Below are positions 52,756 through 61,478 of a DNA stretch of 64,000 nt, piece by piece. Both the position numbers and the translations under genes were made by a program. Where the stretch lies: assembly GCF_014863545.1 (NCBI RefSeq), contig NZ_CP062260.1, forward strand, positions 1,488,001-1,552,000. Reading direction: 5' to 3'. The stretch's first letter is position 1; every line of letters starts with the position of its first letter. The DNA is from Paenibacillus sp. JNUCC32 (GTDB lineage Bacteria > Bacillota > Bacilli > Paenibacillales > Paenibacillaceae). The notes below the pieces were generated by a model that saw nothing but the letters and a program-made list of their open reading frames with translations, did no database searches and was not told the DNA's origin.

Positions 52756-53391
52756 ATGAATTTGTTTGAATTGGTTGAGCGGTTGTTTGAACAATATGGT
52801 TATCTGGTGTTATTGATTGGGCTCCCTCTTGATTTTATTGCTCTTCCAATCCCTCCAGGAAATACTACCCTGACGTATACCGGGTTCCTGACCTATAAGG
52901 GGGTCATCGACATGGTTCCGGCCATGGGATCTGCTTTTATAGGAGCGGCCATGGGACTGACCATTACCTATATCCTCGGCTACCGGTTAGGGATGCCGCT
53001 GATTGAACGCTATGGAAAATGGCTGTTCATCAAGCCGTCCCTTGTGGAGAAAACACAGGCGTATTACAGCAAGTATGGGAACAAGCTGCTCATTGTCTGT
53101 TTTTTCATACCCGGAGTCAGGCAGTTTATCGGGTATTTCATCGGCATGATTCGAGTTCCCTATCGGACGGTTTGGATATATGGATACACGGGAGTGGCTG
53201 CATGGGTATTGGCCTTCTTCAGCATAGGCTTTATATTCGGGGAGCAGTGGCAGTACATTCTGAATGTAGTGGAGCATTATTTGAAAGTCATCTTTCTCTG
53301 TCTGGCAGGTTCGTTTCTCGTTCTGCTGGTTTGGAGCCGCGTGAAACGCGAGAAGGCCAAGAAACTAACCAAAGTGACAAGGAATGAATAG
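52756..53391 (+). CDS. DedA-family membrane protein
   Basis: 211 residues with the DedA/VTT signature GYRLGMPLIERYGKW and FFIPGVRQFIGYFIGM, and re-entrant hydrophobic helices. DedA proteins move lipid carriers across membranes (established for undecaprenyl phosphate and phosphatidylethanolamine in relatives). AAGGAG precedes ATG 52756, 18 bases after the glycosyltransferase gene. With the VTT protein at 50319 it frames the lipid operon. Confidence 0.88.
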   Translation: MNLFELVERLFEQYGYLVLLIGLPLDFIALPIPPGNTTLTYTGFLTYKGVIDMVPAMGSAFIGAAMGLTITYILGYRLGMPLIERYGKWLFIKPSLVEKTQAYYSKYGNKLLIVCFFIPGVRQFIGYFIGMIRVPYRTVWIYGYTGVAAWVLAFFSIGFIFGEQWQYILNVVEHYLKVIFLCLAGSFLVLLVWSRVKREKAKKLTKVTRNE

Positions 53392-53547
53392 TTTGGATCC
53401 ATGACCCGGCAAGGATCATTGGTTTGCTCGGGTTTAGTTTATATAAGATAGGGACGAGCTGTGAAGTGATTTGTGATAAGATCTAAATTAAGTCAACAGC
53501 AGCACATACATAATGTAAACGAATGATGAGAGGAGGGAGGGGCTGGC

Positions 53548-53913
53548 ATGAGCAAAATCATACCGTTGTTCAGGGTGTTCGACGAAACGAAGGCAAGGGA
53601 ATTCTACTTGCAGTATCTTGGTTTCACCTTGGACTGGGAGCACCGGTTTGACGATTCGGCGCCGCTTTACATGCAAATATCCAAAGGTTCGTTATTGATC
53701 CATTTAACGGAGCATTACGGTGACTGCTCCCCTGGAGCAGCCATTCGCGTTGAGATCGCAGGAATTGAAGCTTTTCACGAACAGCTGTCAAACCAGAACT
53801 ATCCGTATCAGAGACCCGGAATCGAGATCGCCCCATGGAACAGCAAAGAGGTACGTGTAACGGATCCGTTCGGCAATCGAATCACTTACTACGAGGAGAT
53901 GGAACCCGAGTGA
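53548..53913 (+). CDS. glyoxalase/bleomycin-resistance (VOC) family protein
   Basis: 121 residues with the VOC fold: FRVFDETKAREFYLQYLGF, then LLIHLTEHYGD and RVTDPFGNRITY. Such proteins bind bleomycin-type drugs or act as metalloenzymes. GAGGAGGGAGG precedes ATG 53548. The next gene starts on its stop codon (TGATG), indicating coupling. Confidence 0.85.
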   Translation: MSKIIPLFRVFDETKAREFYLQYLGFTLDWEHRFDDSAPLYMQISKGSLLIHLTEHYGDCSPGAAIRVEIAGIEAFHEQLSNQNYPYQRPGIEIAPWNSKEVRVTDPFGNRITYYEEMEPE

Positions 53914-54818
53914 TGAAGCTAAACGAGATACGATGGGAACAAGCAAGGCAATATATGCTGCAGCGGGCCAGAAGCCTTGAACGGGCCTTGTTCCGATATG
54001 AATTCGAGAACGGGTCGTTTACGGATGTGCTGATTGAGCTCTCCAGCTACCAGAACGAGGATGGCGGATTCGGTCATGGTCTTGAGCCTGACCTTCGCTG
54101 CAAGGAATCATCCGCCCTGGCGACGACCAGAGCGCTGGAGATCCTTCGGTTACATCCGAATCATCCCGAGCGGAACGAACGGGTTATATCCGCGTTACAG
54201 TATCTCGAGCATACGTATGTGCCTGAACGCTCAGGATGGGACATTATCCCCAAAGAAGCGGAGCAGTCACCTAGAGCGATTTGGTGGCAATACGGCGCTT
54301 TTAAGGACCATTGGGGCAATCCCAATGCAGACATCATCGCTTATTTTATCGATGAACGGGAGCTGTATCCTCTGGAATCGCTGGATTCCTTGGTTCGTTA
54401 TGCTCTGGACTATCTGAATCGAACCAGCGATTTAAAAGAAATGCATGAACTGTTTTGTTACTTGCGCTTGAATGAGCGATTGCCAAAGGAACAGGCATCG
54501 GAGATCAGGGAGGCTTTGGAGGCTTTCATGGACAACTGCATTAGCCTGGACCCCGGCAGCCGGGAGGGATACGGGGCAACACCGCTGAGCATTATGGACA
54601 CGCCGAACTCTCCTTACTTTCCAAAATATCGAGCGCTTCTTCCGGCGGAGCTGGATTTGCTTATAGAGAACCAGGGCGAAGATGGGGCCTGGGAGCCGAA
54701 TTGGAGCTGGTACCAATTCGCAGAGGTATGGCCGTCGGCCAAGGAAGAATGGAAGGGCGTTATGACACTGAATGCGCTTCGGACGCTGCGTAATTTTGAC
54801 CGGATTGAAGGGATATGA
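53913..54818 (+). CDS. alpha/alpha-toroid (prenyltransferase/terpene-cyclase-like) protein
   Basis: 301 residues of repeated helices with QNEDGGFGHG and ENQGEDGAWEPNW, resembling the QW repeats of squalene-cyclase and prenyltransferase folds. The catalytic DxDD of cyclases was not found, so a binding or structural role is possible. ATG 53913 overlaps the VOC stop by one base; the longer frame upstream is not supported. Confidence 0.7.
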   Translation: MKLNEIRWEQARQYMLQRARSLERALFRYEFENGSFTDVLIELSSYQNEDGGFGHGLEPDLRCKESSALATTRALEILRLHPNHPERNERVISALQYLEHTYVPERSGWDIIPKEAEQSPRAIWWQYGAFKDHWGNPNADIIAYFIDERELYPLESLDSLVRYALDYLNRTSDLKEMHELFCYLRLNERLPKEQASEIREALEAFMDNCISLDPGSREGYGATPLSIMDTPNSPYFPKYRALLPAELDLLIENQGEDGAWEPNWSWYQFAEVWPSAKEEWKGVMTLNALRTLRNFDRIEGI

Positions 54819-54845
54819 TGGCAAGATCCTGAGGATGAAACAGAT

Positions 54846-54879
54846 ATGGCTCGGTTCGCCGTAAAGCGAACCGAGCCAT
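54846..54879. terminator. bidirectional hairpin between converging genes
   Basis: ATGGCTCGGTTCGC (54846-54859) and GCGAACCGAGCCAT (54866-54879) are perfect complements around CGTAAA; it separates the toroid gene and the converging MocR gene. Confidence 0.85.
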
Positions 54880-54912
54880 TGTTGTTTGGAGAAGGGAAGA
54901 TATGCCCGCAAA

Positions 54913-56340
54913 TCAAGATGAATCCCTGCAATGGGAAGCAAATGCGTAAACCCTGCTTAAGCCTTCTTCGATCTCTTCCGTCGAAAGGTTTCCATATCCC
55001 AATACGATCCCTGTCGAACCCGGAGGACGCGATGGCGAGATTCTGTAATTAGAAGCAGGCTCGACGCGAAACCCGTATGAGACCGTATCGTTCCATGGGA
55101 GGAGAGCGTAAGCTTGAGGACCGAATATCACCTGAAGATGCATCCCCGCATCATCGCCGACAATGGAAATATCCTGCCCGAACAAGTGATGGAGCCGCTC
55201 CGTTAATACATTGCGGCGTTTCTTGTACACTTTTTTCATCTTATGGATATGCCGTTCCAGATGGCCGTCCAGAATGAATTGGCTTAGCGCTTGTTGAATG
55301 ACGGTTGGGGTATGTATATTCAGTTTATCTTTCATCTCGGTTATGGCATCGGTTAGATCAGGCGGGACGATCATGAATCCGATTCGGAGGCTCGGCGTTA
55401 AGGTTTTACTGAATGTTCCCACGTGAATGACTCTCGAAGGCGAGAGCGTCTGCAGAGGAGGCACCGGGATTCCTCGAAGCCGGAATTCGCTGTCATAATC
55501 ATCTTCGATCACGAAGGAGTCGGCTTCCTCCAGCATCCGGATGGCCTGATGTCTGCGCTGGATGGATAGTACGCTGCCGGAAGGAAACTGATGTGACGGC
55601 GTTAATAAAACCAGATGACCTGGTGCGAAACTCGTCATGGCGTCGATGCGCATGCCGCTGTGATCCACCTCAACCGGCACAAGCCGATAGTTCATCATCT
55701 GAAAAATATCGCGGGTAATATCGATCGTGGGGTCTTCGATATAGATGGAATGAAACCTGGAAGCTAACGATTTGGCAAGGAGGAGCAACCCTTCGGAAGC
55801 GCCGGACACGATCACGATTTGATCGGATGAGCATTGGATGCCCTTGGACCGGAATACATAGTCGCAAATGGTAGAGCGCAGCATCTTATCACCTTTGATG
55901 TGACCGTAATCATGGTTTGCATTCACGGAGTCCTCAGCAGCTTGTTTCAAGTACTTGGCCCAGATGTGCCTTGGAAACATCTTCTGATCGGGAATGCCGG
56001 CGGCAAAATCGATCATGTGCGAATGTTCAGTCGATGTAACTTTATGGATCGGCTGCTCGCCGACAGATGGCTCGTTTCGTGGACGGGGAGAAGGTATTAT
56101 CCCGCCCGCTACATAGGTGCCTGATCCTACGTGCCCTTCCAAATATCCCTCAGCCGTCAGCTGCTCATATACCTCGATGACTACATTGCGCGCAATGCCC
56201 CACTCTTTGGCCAGAACCCGGGTCGGAAGCAGCCGTGCTCCCGCTGCCAGCTGTCCCGATTCGATCAGCCTTCGCAGCTGCTGGCATACCTGATGGGTAA
56301 CGGATCGTTTCGATTCACGGTCGATATAAATGCCGTACAC
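54913..56340 (-). CDS. MocR/PdxR-family regulator (GntR HTH plus aminotransferase domain)
   Basis: 475 residues: a GntR winged helix at about 1-72 (GARLLPTRVLAKEWGIARNVV; GSGTYVAGG) joined to a fold-type I aminotransferase domain with the PLP lysine at Lys312 (GTFSKTLTPSLRIG) and acidic partner in IEDDYDSEFRLRG. GTG 56340 follows AAAGGAGG. It is divergent from the aldo-keto reductase gene, which it probably controls. The effector is likely pyridoxal 5'-phosphate or an amino compound. Confidence 0.92.
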   Translation of the reverse strand: MYGIYIDRESKRSVTHQVCQQLRRLIESGQLAAGARLLPTRVLAKEWGIARNVVIEVYEQLTAEGYLEGHVGSGTYVAGGIIPSPRPRNEPSVGEQPIHKVTSTEHSHMIDFAAGIPDQKMFPRHIWAKYLKQAAEDSVNANHDYGHIKGDKMLRSTICDYVFRSKGIQCSSDQIVIVSGASEGLLLLAKSLASRFHSIYIEDPTIDITRDIFQMMNYRLVPVEVDHSGMRIDAMTSFAPGHLVLLTPSHQFPSGSVLSIQRRHQAIRMLEEADSFVIEDDYDSEFRLRGIPVPPLQTLSPSRVIHVGTFSKTLTPSLRIGFMIVPPDLTDAITEMKDKLNIHTPTVIQQALSQFILDGHLERHIHKMKKVYKKRRNVLTERLHHLFGQDISIVGDDAGMHLQVIFGPQAYALLPWNDTVSYGFRVEPASNYRISPSRPPGSTGIVLGYGNLSTEEIEEGLSRVYAFASHCRDSS

Positions 56341-56354
56341 CGTATCCCTCCTTT

Positions 56355-56431
56355 AATTGGTTCCTCCAAATTCACCATCATTGGATCTCATCACAAACCA
56401 TTTTCCTAATTATAATGAAGGCGAACCAATT
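56355..56431. promoter_or_regulatory. divergent control region with inverted repeat, candidate MocR operator
   Basis: AATTGGTTC (56355-56363) and GAACCAATT (56423-56431) are exact inverted copies 59 bases apart in the region between the two start codons. Binding by the adjacent MocR regulator is inferred. Confidence 0.4.
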
Positions 56432-56450
56432 CGAAAAGGGAGGAACTATC

Positions 56451-57431
56451 ATGGATAGAACGTTAGGCAGATCGCAAATCCCGGTAAGCCCGCTCGGCTT
56501 AGGCTGCTGGGCAATGGGCGGGAATTTTACGTTGGACGGCTTGTCCGACGGATGGGGCGAGGTGGACGAACGTGAATCCGTTGCAGGGATTCATGCGGCC
56601 CTGGAGAGGGTCGTTAACTTTTTTGATACGGCAGACGTTTATGGTACCGGGCATAGCGAACGGGTGCTTGGCCGCGCATTAAAAGGAAAGCGGCACGAAG
56701 CCGTGATAGCCACCAAATTCGGATATACCTATGATGAAACAACGAAGGAAGTTTTTACGCGTTATAATGTTACGCCGGATTATATCCGCTACGCTTGCGA
56801 GCGGTCTCTTCAGCGACTCGATACGGATTATATCGATCTCTATCAGATTCATGTAGGCGGATTACGACCGGATGAGGTGGAAACGGTGATTGATGCCTTA
56901 AACGGTCTTCGTCAAGAAGGGCTGATCCGTACATATGGCTGGAGTACCTGGGATACGGCCAATGCCGAGTTATTTGCAGAGCGATCCGAAGCGGCAGCCA
57001 TTCAGCACGTGCTGAATGTTCTCAGTGACGATAAGGAGATGCTTGCCCGTTGCGAACGTCATGGTTTGGCGAGCATCAATAATACGCCTTTGGCCATGGG
57101 GCTGTTAAGCGGGAAATTTAATCAGGACACCCGATTCAATGATCAAGATGTGCGAGGAAGCGGTCACGACTGGGTCGCCTATTTCAAGGAGGGTAAGGCC
57201 GTACCGTCGTTCCTCGCTAAACTTGAAGCGGTGCGGGAGATTTTGACGAGTGAAGACCGTACTTTAGTTCAAGGAGCGTTAGCATGGATTTGGGGAAGAA
57301 GCCGCGCGGCGATTCCGATTCCGGGTTTCAAAACGAGAAGGCAAGCGGAAGAACTAATAGGAGCCGTTGCTTTTGGACCTTTAACGGCTGGACAGATGAA
57401 CGAAATCGAAGGAATACTGGGCTCCATGTAG
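56451..57431 (+). CDS. aldo/keto reductase
   Basis: 326-residue NADPH-dependent reductase. The catalytic tetrad region is present as FDTADVYGTGHSE (Asp and Tyr), ATKFGY (Lys) and YQIHVGG (His), and IPGFKTRRQAEE binds cofactor. GGGAGGAAC precedes ATG 56451. Transcribed divergently from the MocR regulator, possibly acting on a pyridoxal-related or sugar aldehyde. Substrate unknown. Confidence 0.92.
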   Translation: MDRTLGRSQIPVSPLGLGCWAMGGNFTLDGLSDGWGEVDERESVAGIHAALERVVNFFDTADVYGTGHSERVLGRALKGKRHEAVIATKFGYTYDETTKEVFTRYNVTPDYIRYACERSLQRLDTDYIDLYQIHVGGLRPDEVETVIDALNGLRQEGLIRTYGWSTWDTANAELFAERSEAAAIQHVLNVLSDDKEMLARCERHGLASINNTPLAMGLLSGKFNQDTRFNDQDVRGSGHDWVAYFKEGKAVPSFLAKLEAVREILTSEDRTLVQGALAWIWGRSRAAIPIPGFKTRRQAEELIGAVAFGPLTAGQMNEIEGILGSM

Positions 57432-57460
57432 TCACATTCCAGTTATGTAGCAGGAGAGAA

Positions 57461-57487
57461 GCCCTTGGCAGATGCCGAGGGCCTTTT
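57461..57487 (+). terminator. terminator after the aldo/keto reductase gene
   Basis: GCCCTTGGC pairs with GCCGAGGGC around AGAT, followed by CTTTT. Confidence 0.85.
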
Positions 57488-57598
57488 CGACGGAAATAAG
57501 CAGCATCCATCAGGAGTGCAGTCACTATTATTTTTCGGCGGAGATGCTAAAATCATGACATGGAATGATCTCAAACATAATGGAAGGGAGAGAGGAAC

Positions 57599-58123
57599 AT
57601 GGATTTGAGGTATCCGATAGGACAGTTTGACTGGGGAGGCAGCACGTCGCCTGAGCACAGGAAGGTCTGGGTCCGAGAGATTAAGGGAATGCCGGAGAAG
57701 CTGAGGGCAGCGGTCCAGGGGTTAAGCCACGAACAACTGGATACGGCTTATCGCGAGGGCGGCTGGACGATCCGCCAGGTTGTTCACCATCTTGCTGACA
57801 GTCATATGAACAGCTATATCCGGTTTAAACTTGCGTTGACGGAAGAGAACCCGACGATTAAACCGTATGACGAACAGAAATGGGCTGCCCTGCACGATTC
57901 ATTGACACAAGACATTGAGGCTTCGCTTGCATTGATCGACGGATTACATGCCAGATGGGTCGCTTTATTGGAGAATATGAAGGATGGGGACTATCTGAGA
58001 ACGTTCTACCATCCCGAAAACCAGCGAACAACGAGTTTGGAATACGCCGCAGGCATGTATGCATGGCATGGAAATCACCACATTGCCCACATCACGTCAG
58101 CCAGAGAACGATTTGGATTTTAG
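57599..58123 (+). CDS. DinB-like bacillithiol S-transferase (BstA/YfiT type)
   Basis: 174 residues of the DinB/YfiT fold. The nickel/zinc ligands are visible as VVHHLADSH and WHGNHHIAHI, and the start MDLRYPIGQF matches YfiT. These enzymes transfer bacillithiol to electrophiles, consistent with the YojF and BshB2 genes at the end of the window. AAGGGAG precedes the ATG. Confidence 0.85.
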   Translation: MDLRYPIGQFDWGGSTSPEHRKVWVREIKGMPEKLRAAVQGLSHEQLDTAYREGGWTIRQVVHHLADSHMNSYIRFKLALTEENPTIKPYDEQKWAALHDSLTQDIEASLALIDGLHARWVALLENMKDGDYLRTFYHPENQRTTSLEYAAGMYAWHGNHHIAHITSARERFGF

Positions 58124-58136
58124 TCGAAATCACATT

Positions 58137-58165
58137 GAACTCCGTCATACGACGGGGTTCTTTTT
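58137..58165 (+). terminator. terminator after the BstA-like gene
   Basis: GAACTCCGTC pairs with GACGGGGTTC around ATAC, followed by TTTTT. Confidence 0.85.
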
Positions 58166-58281
58166 GTGCGGACATGTCGTGATTTCTAACTTGATTGTCG
58201 CAATTTTACACTGTGAATCAGGCGGTACGTGTGATAGATTAATGGCATGATGTCTTAATATTAGATACTGAGGTGACTAGA

Positions 58282-59283
58282 ATGATCAGAATCGGAAAAA
58301 TTAGTTATTGGCATGTGCACGCATGGGATTATACGAAACAAGCGCAGGAGCATCCCGATGCTCAGATCGTAGCGGTATGGGATGAGAATCCGGAGCGGGG
58401 AAGAGAAGCCGCCGAGAAGCAAGGCGTGCGTTTTCATGAATCGCTGGATGATATGCTGCAAAGCGACGATATTGATGCCGTGATCGTGGATGCTCCGACA
58501 TCCATGCACAGAGAAGTCATGTTGAAGGCCGCAGCGGCAGGCAAGCATATTTTCACGGAAAAAGTAATTGCTGCAACCCTTCAGGAGGTCAATGATATCA
58601 TTAAAGCCGTGAAGGAGAATCAGGTCAAATTCACGGTATCGCTACCGCGGCTGAATGACGGTTATACGCTGGCGATCCGTGAGGTATTGGAGCAGGGATT
58701 GCTGGGAACCGTGACGCTCGTTCGCGTTCGCTTGTCCCACAATGGCGCAACCGCCGGTTGGCTGCCTGAGCATTTCTACAGCCTGGAGGAGTGCCGCGGG
58801 GGTGCCCTGATCGATCTGGGCTGCCATCCGATGTATTTGACGCGCCTGTTCCTTGGTGAGGAAGCCATTGACGTCCAAGCGAATTTCGGATACATAACCG
58901 GCAAAGAGGTAGAAGACAACGCCGTTGCCACGCTCTCTACGGCGGCGGGTGCCGTCGGCGTGGTGGAAGCCGGATTCGTTAACAACTTCTCTCCGTTCAC
59001 GATCGAGATTCATGGCACGGATGGAACCATCCTGTACGGTACGCCGGATAGCAAGCTTCTGATTCGTTCAACGAAAAAAGAAGAGTACAAGGATGCTTGG
59101 GTTGAGCTGCCGGTACCGGCGAACCGCGCAAGTGCTTTTGAACAATGGATTTCTCATATTCAAGAAGATACCGTTGCCGAAGAAAATATCGCATATGCGG
59201 TTGAATTGACCAAATTGATGGAGGCAGCCAATCGTTCGGCCAAGGAGCATCGTGCTGTAAGATTGGATGAACTTCAAGCATAA
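58282..59283 (+). CDS. Gfo/Idh/MocA-family oxidoreductase
   Basis: 333 residues: an N-terminal Rossmann domain (IRIGKISYWHVHAWDYT; IDAVIVDAPTSMH; KHIFTEKV with the conserved Lys) and a C-terminal beta-sheet domain. ATG 58282 follows GAGGTGA; the GTG upstream is part of the ribosome site. Likely NAD(P)-dependent oxidation of a sugar or inositol. The following AraC regulator starts 22 bases later. Confidence 0.9.
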   Translation: MIRIGKISYWHVHAWDYTKQAQEHPDAQIVAVWDENPERGREAAEKQGVRFHESLDDMLQSDDIDAVIVDAPTSMHREVMLKAAAAGKHIFTEKVIAATLQEVNDIIKAVKENQVKFTVSLPRLNDGYTLAIREVLEQGLLGTVTLVRVRLSHNGATAGWLPEHFYSLEECRGGALIDLGCHPMYLTRLFLGEEAIDVQANFGYITGKEVEDNAVATLSTAAGAVGVVEAGFVNNFSPFTIEIHGTDGTILYGTPDSKLLIRSTKKEEYKDAWVELPVPANRASAFEQWISHIQEDTVAEENIAYAVELTKLMEAANRSAKEHRAVRLDELQA

Positions 59284-59305
59284 GATACAGGGATGATGCA
59301 CCGGG

Positions 59306-60253
59306 ATGAATAACCATTTTCCATACGAAATGATGAAAGAGCGGCAGGATGCCTTGGAGCGGCTTGATCTTAGGGTCTATTGGGGACGTTACGAGATCCG
59401 GGTCCTTCGGTTTCATCTGACCACCTTCCCGCCCGGGAAGATTGTCTCCTTCCATAAGCATGCGGAGTATGAATTTCATTTCATACCCCGCGGCAAGGGG
59501 ACCGTTATTATGGAGGATGAGCCGTATGCGCTGCGGGAAGGGATGTTCTATTTAACGGGTCCGAACGTGCTTCATTATCAGGAAGCGGATACCGCGGAAC
59601 CGATGGACGAATTATGCCTGCACGTCGACATCATTCCCCGCGATGAGATTTCCGAGCCTGAGAGCCCGGCACTGCCTGTTTCGGATCCTTGGGAAATGGC
59701 GGAAGCCGATGACTGCATGGAGAAGCTGAGAGAATTGCCGATGAAGCCGACGATGGACATCCATCGCGCGATGCCTTATTTTCTTGAGGCTTATCAGGCT
59801 TCGCAGGAGAAATATTCGGGTCTGTACACAACGATCAAGCAATGCCTTATTCAGATATTGCTGCGCGCTGTGCGCGCATATGAATCCGAGCCATCGGAAG
59901 CGGAGCTGCCTTCGCGCGATATGAAGGCTTACCGTTATCAATTGGCGCTGGAGTATATCCATGCGAATTCTTCGGGTGAGGTTGTGCTGGATGACGTCGC
60001 AGAGAAGCTGCATATCAGCTCAAGACAGCTGCAGCGGATATTCAAGGAGCAAGCGGAAGGTCAGTCCTTCAGCGAGATCCTGGAGCATGTCCGCCTGGAA
60101 GCCGTGTGCAGGAAGCTGATCGATACCAATTGGTCGATTGACAAAATCGCCATTCACGAAGGCTTCTCCAGCGGCAGTTATCTGCATACCGTTTTCCGAA
60201 AGAGATACGGATATACGCCAACAACATACCGAGCCATGAATGTGAAATTGTAG
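59306..60253 (+). CDS. AraC-family regulator with cupin sensor domain
   Basis: 315 residues: a cupin domain (IVSFHKHAEYEFHFIPRGKG) at about residues 45-110 and the AraC helix-turn-helix at about 215-310 (VVLDDVAEKLHISSRQLQRIF; GFSSGSYLHTVFRKRYG). It is placed between two Gfo/Idh oxidoreductase genes and likely responds to their sugar substrate. All three genes are in one direction and closely spaced. Confidence 0.9.
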   Translation: MNNHFPYEMMKERQDALERLDLRVYWGRYEIRVLRFHLTTFPPGKIVSFHKHAEYEFHFIPRGKGTVIMEDEPYALREGMFYLTGPNVLHYQEADTAEPMDELCLHVDIIPRDEISEPESPALPVSDPWEMAEADDCMEKLRELPMKPTMDIHRAMPYFLEAYQASQEKYSGLYTTIKQCLIQILLRAVRAYESEPSEAELPSRDMKAYRYQLALEYIHANSSGEVVLDDVAEKLHISSRQLQRIFKEQAEGQSFSEILEHVRLEAVCRKLIDTNWSIDKIAIHEGFSSGSYLHTVFRKRYGYTPTTYRAMNVKL

Positions 60254-60267
60254 GGGGAGTATCAGCC

Positions 60268-61356
60268 ATGGGCAAAACCATTCGAATTGGAATTATTGGA
60301 AGCGGCGGCATTGCGGGGGAGCATGCAAAGTACTATAAACAAATTGACGATGTGCAAATTGTTGCCGTAGCTGATATTTTACCCGGCAGAGCCGATCAGT
60401 TTATTGAGCGCTGGGGATTGCAGGGAGCCATCGGATTCGATGACCACCGCAGATTGTTGGATCTTGACCTGGACGGCGTAAGCATCTGTACGCCGAACGT
60501 CGCTCATTACCGTACGACGATCGATGCGCTGTCGGCGGGCAAACACGTTATGCTTGAAAAACCGATGTCGGTCACTTTGGATGAAGCGATCGAGATGGTT
60601 CAAATCTCGAAGAAGACCGGGAATATGCTTAATGTAGGCTTCCAGCCGCGATATGACCCGAACATGGGCATCATTAAGAATTTGATCCAGAACGGCGAGC
60701 TTGGAAAAGTGTACTATGTGGAAACCGGGGGCGGCCGCCGACGGGGAATGCCAGGCGGCACGTTTGTACGCCAGGAAATCGCCGGGGCAGGCGCTATGGC
60801 GGACATCGGATGCTATTCCCTGGACATGGCGCTGAACGCCCTGGGATATCCCAAGCCATTAACGGTATCCGCTTATACGTCGAATTATTTCGGGACGAAT
60901 CCCAAATACCATGCGGAAGCCGGAGCGTTTAACGTAGAGGACTTCGGGGTAGCCATCATTCGGTTTGAAGGCGACCTTGTGCTTAACTTTAAAACATCCT
61001 GGGCTATGCATATGGATACGCTCGGGGCAACGATGTTCCTTGGGACGGACGCGGGCATGAAGATTACGCCTGCAGGCTCAGGCCCTTGGAGCGGTGTATG
61101 GGACGGGAAGGTAGGATCGATTTCCTTGTTCCACGATATCCAGGGCCATCATACCGAAAGCGCAATACCGCTGATCAGCCATGAGCTGAATGTATTCCAG
61201 GAGAAAATCAAGGATTTCGTTAGCGCGGTGCGCGAAGGCAAGCCGGCGCCGATTCCGGGTGAGCAGGTGCTTCGCAATCAAGCGATACTGGACGGTATTC
61301 TGCGATCCTCCCAAAGCAAAAAAGAAGTGGAAATCCATATTCCGGATATGGATTAA
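60268..61356 (+). CDS. Gfo/Idh/MocA-family oxidoreductase
   Basis: 362 residues: Rossmann motif GIIGSGGIAGEHAKYY, the conserved EKPMSVTLDEA lysine and GGGRRRGMPGG-DIGCYSLD in the substrate domain. It is distant from the oxidoreductase at 58282. AGGGGGAG precedes ATG 60268, 14 bases after the AraC gene, and a terminator follows. Substrate unknown. Confidence 0.92.
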   Translation: MGKTIRIGIIGSGGIAGEHAKYYKQIDDVQIVAVADILPGRADQFIERWGLQGAIGFDDHRRLLDLDLDGVSICTPNVAHYRTTIDALSAGKHVMLEKPMSVTLDEAIEMVQISKKTGNMLNVGFQPRYDPNMGIIKNLIQNGELGKVYYVETGGGRRRGMPGGTFVRQEIAGAGAMADIGCYSLDMALNALGYPKPLTVSAYTSNYFGTNPKYHAEAGAFNVEDFGVAIIRFEGDLVLNFKTSWAMHMDTLGATMFLGTDAGMKITPAGSGPWSGVWDGKVGSISLFHDIQGHHTESAIPLISHELNVFQEKIKDFVSAVREGKPAPIPGEQVLRNQAILDGILRSSQSKKEVEIHIPDMD

Positions 61357-61363
61357 GATGATG

Positions 61364-61392
61364 AAAGCCGTGCAACCAGCGCGGCTTTTTAG
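61364..61392 (+). terminator. terminator after the second Gfo/Idh gene
   Basis: AAAGCCG pairs with CGGCTTT, followed by a T run. Confidence 0.85.
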
Positions 61393-61478
61393 TTGCAATT
61401 TTAATTATTTAATTCGTGAATATGGCATTGCAAATGCTTCCATTTTTTAAATGGATATGATAGTATGAATGCGAACAA

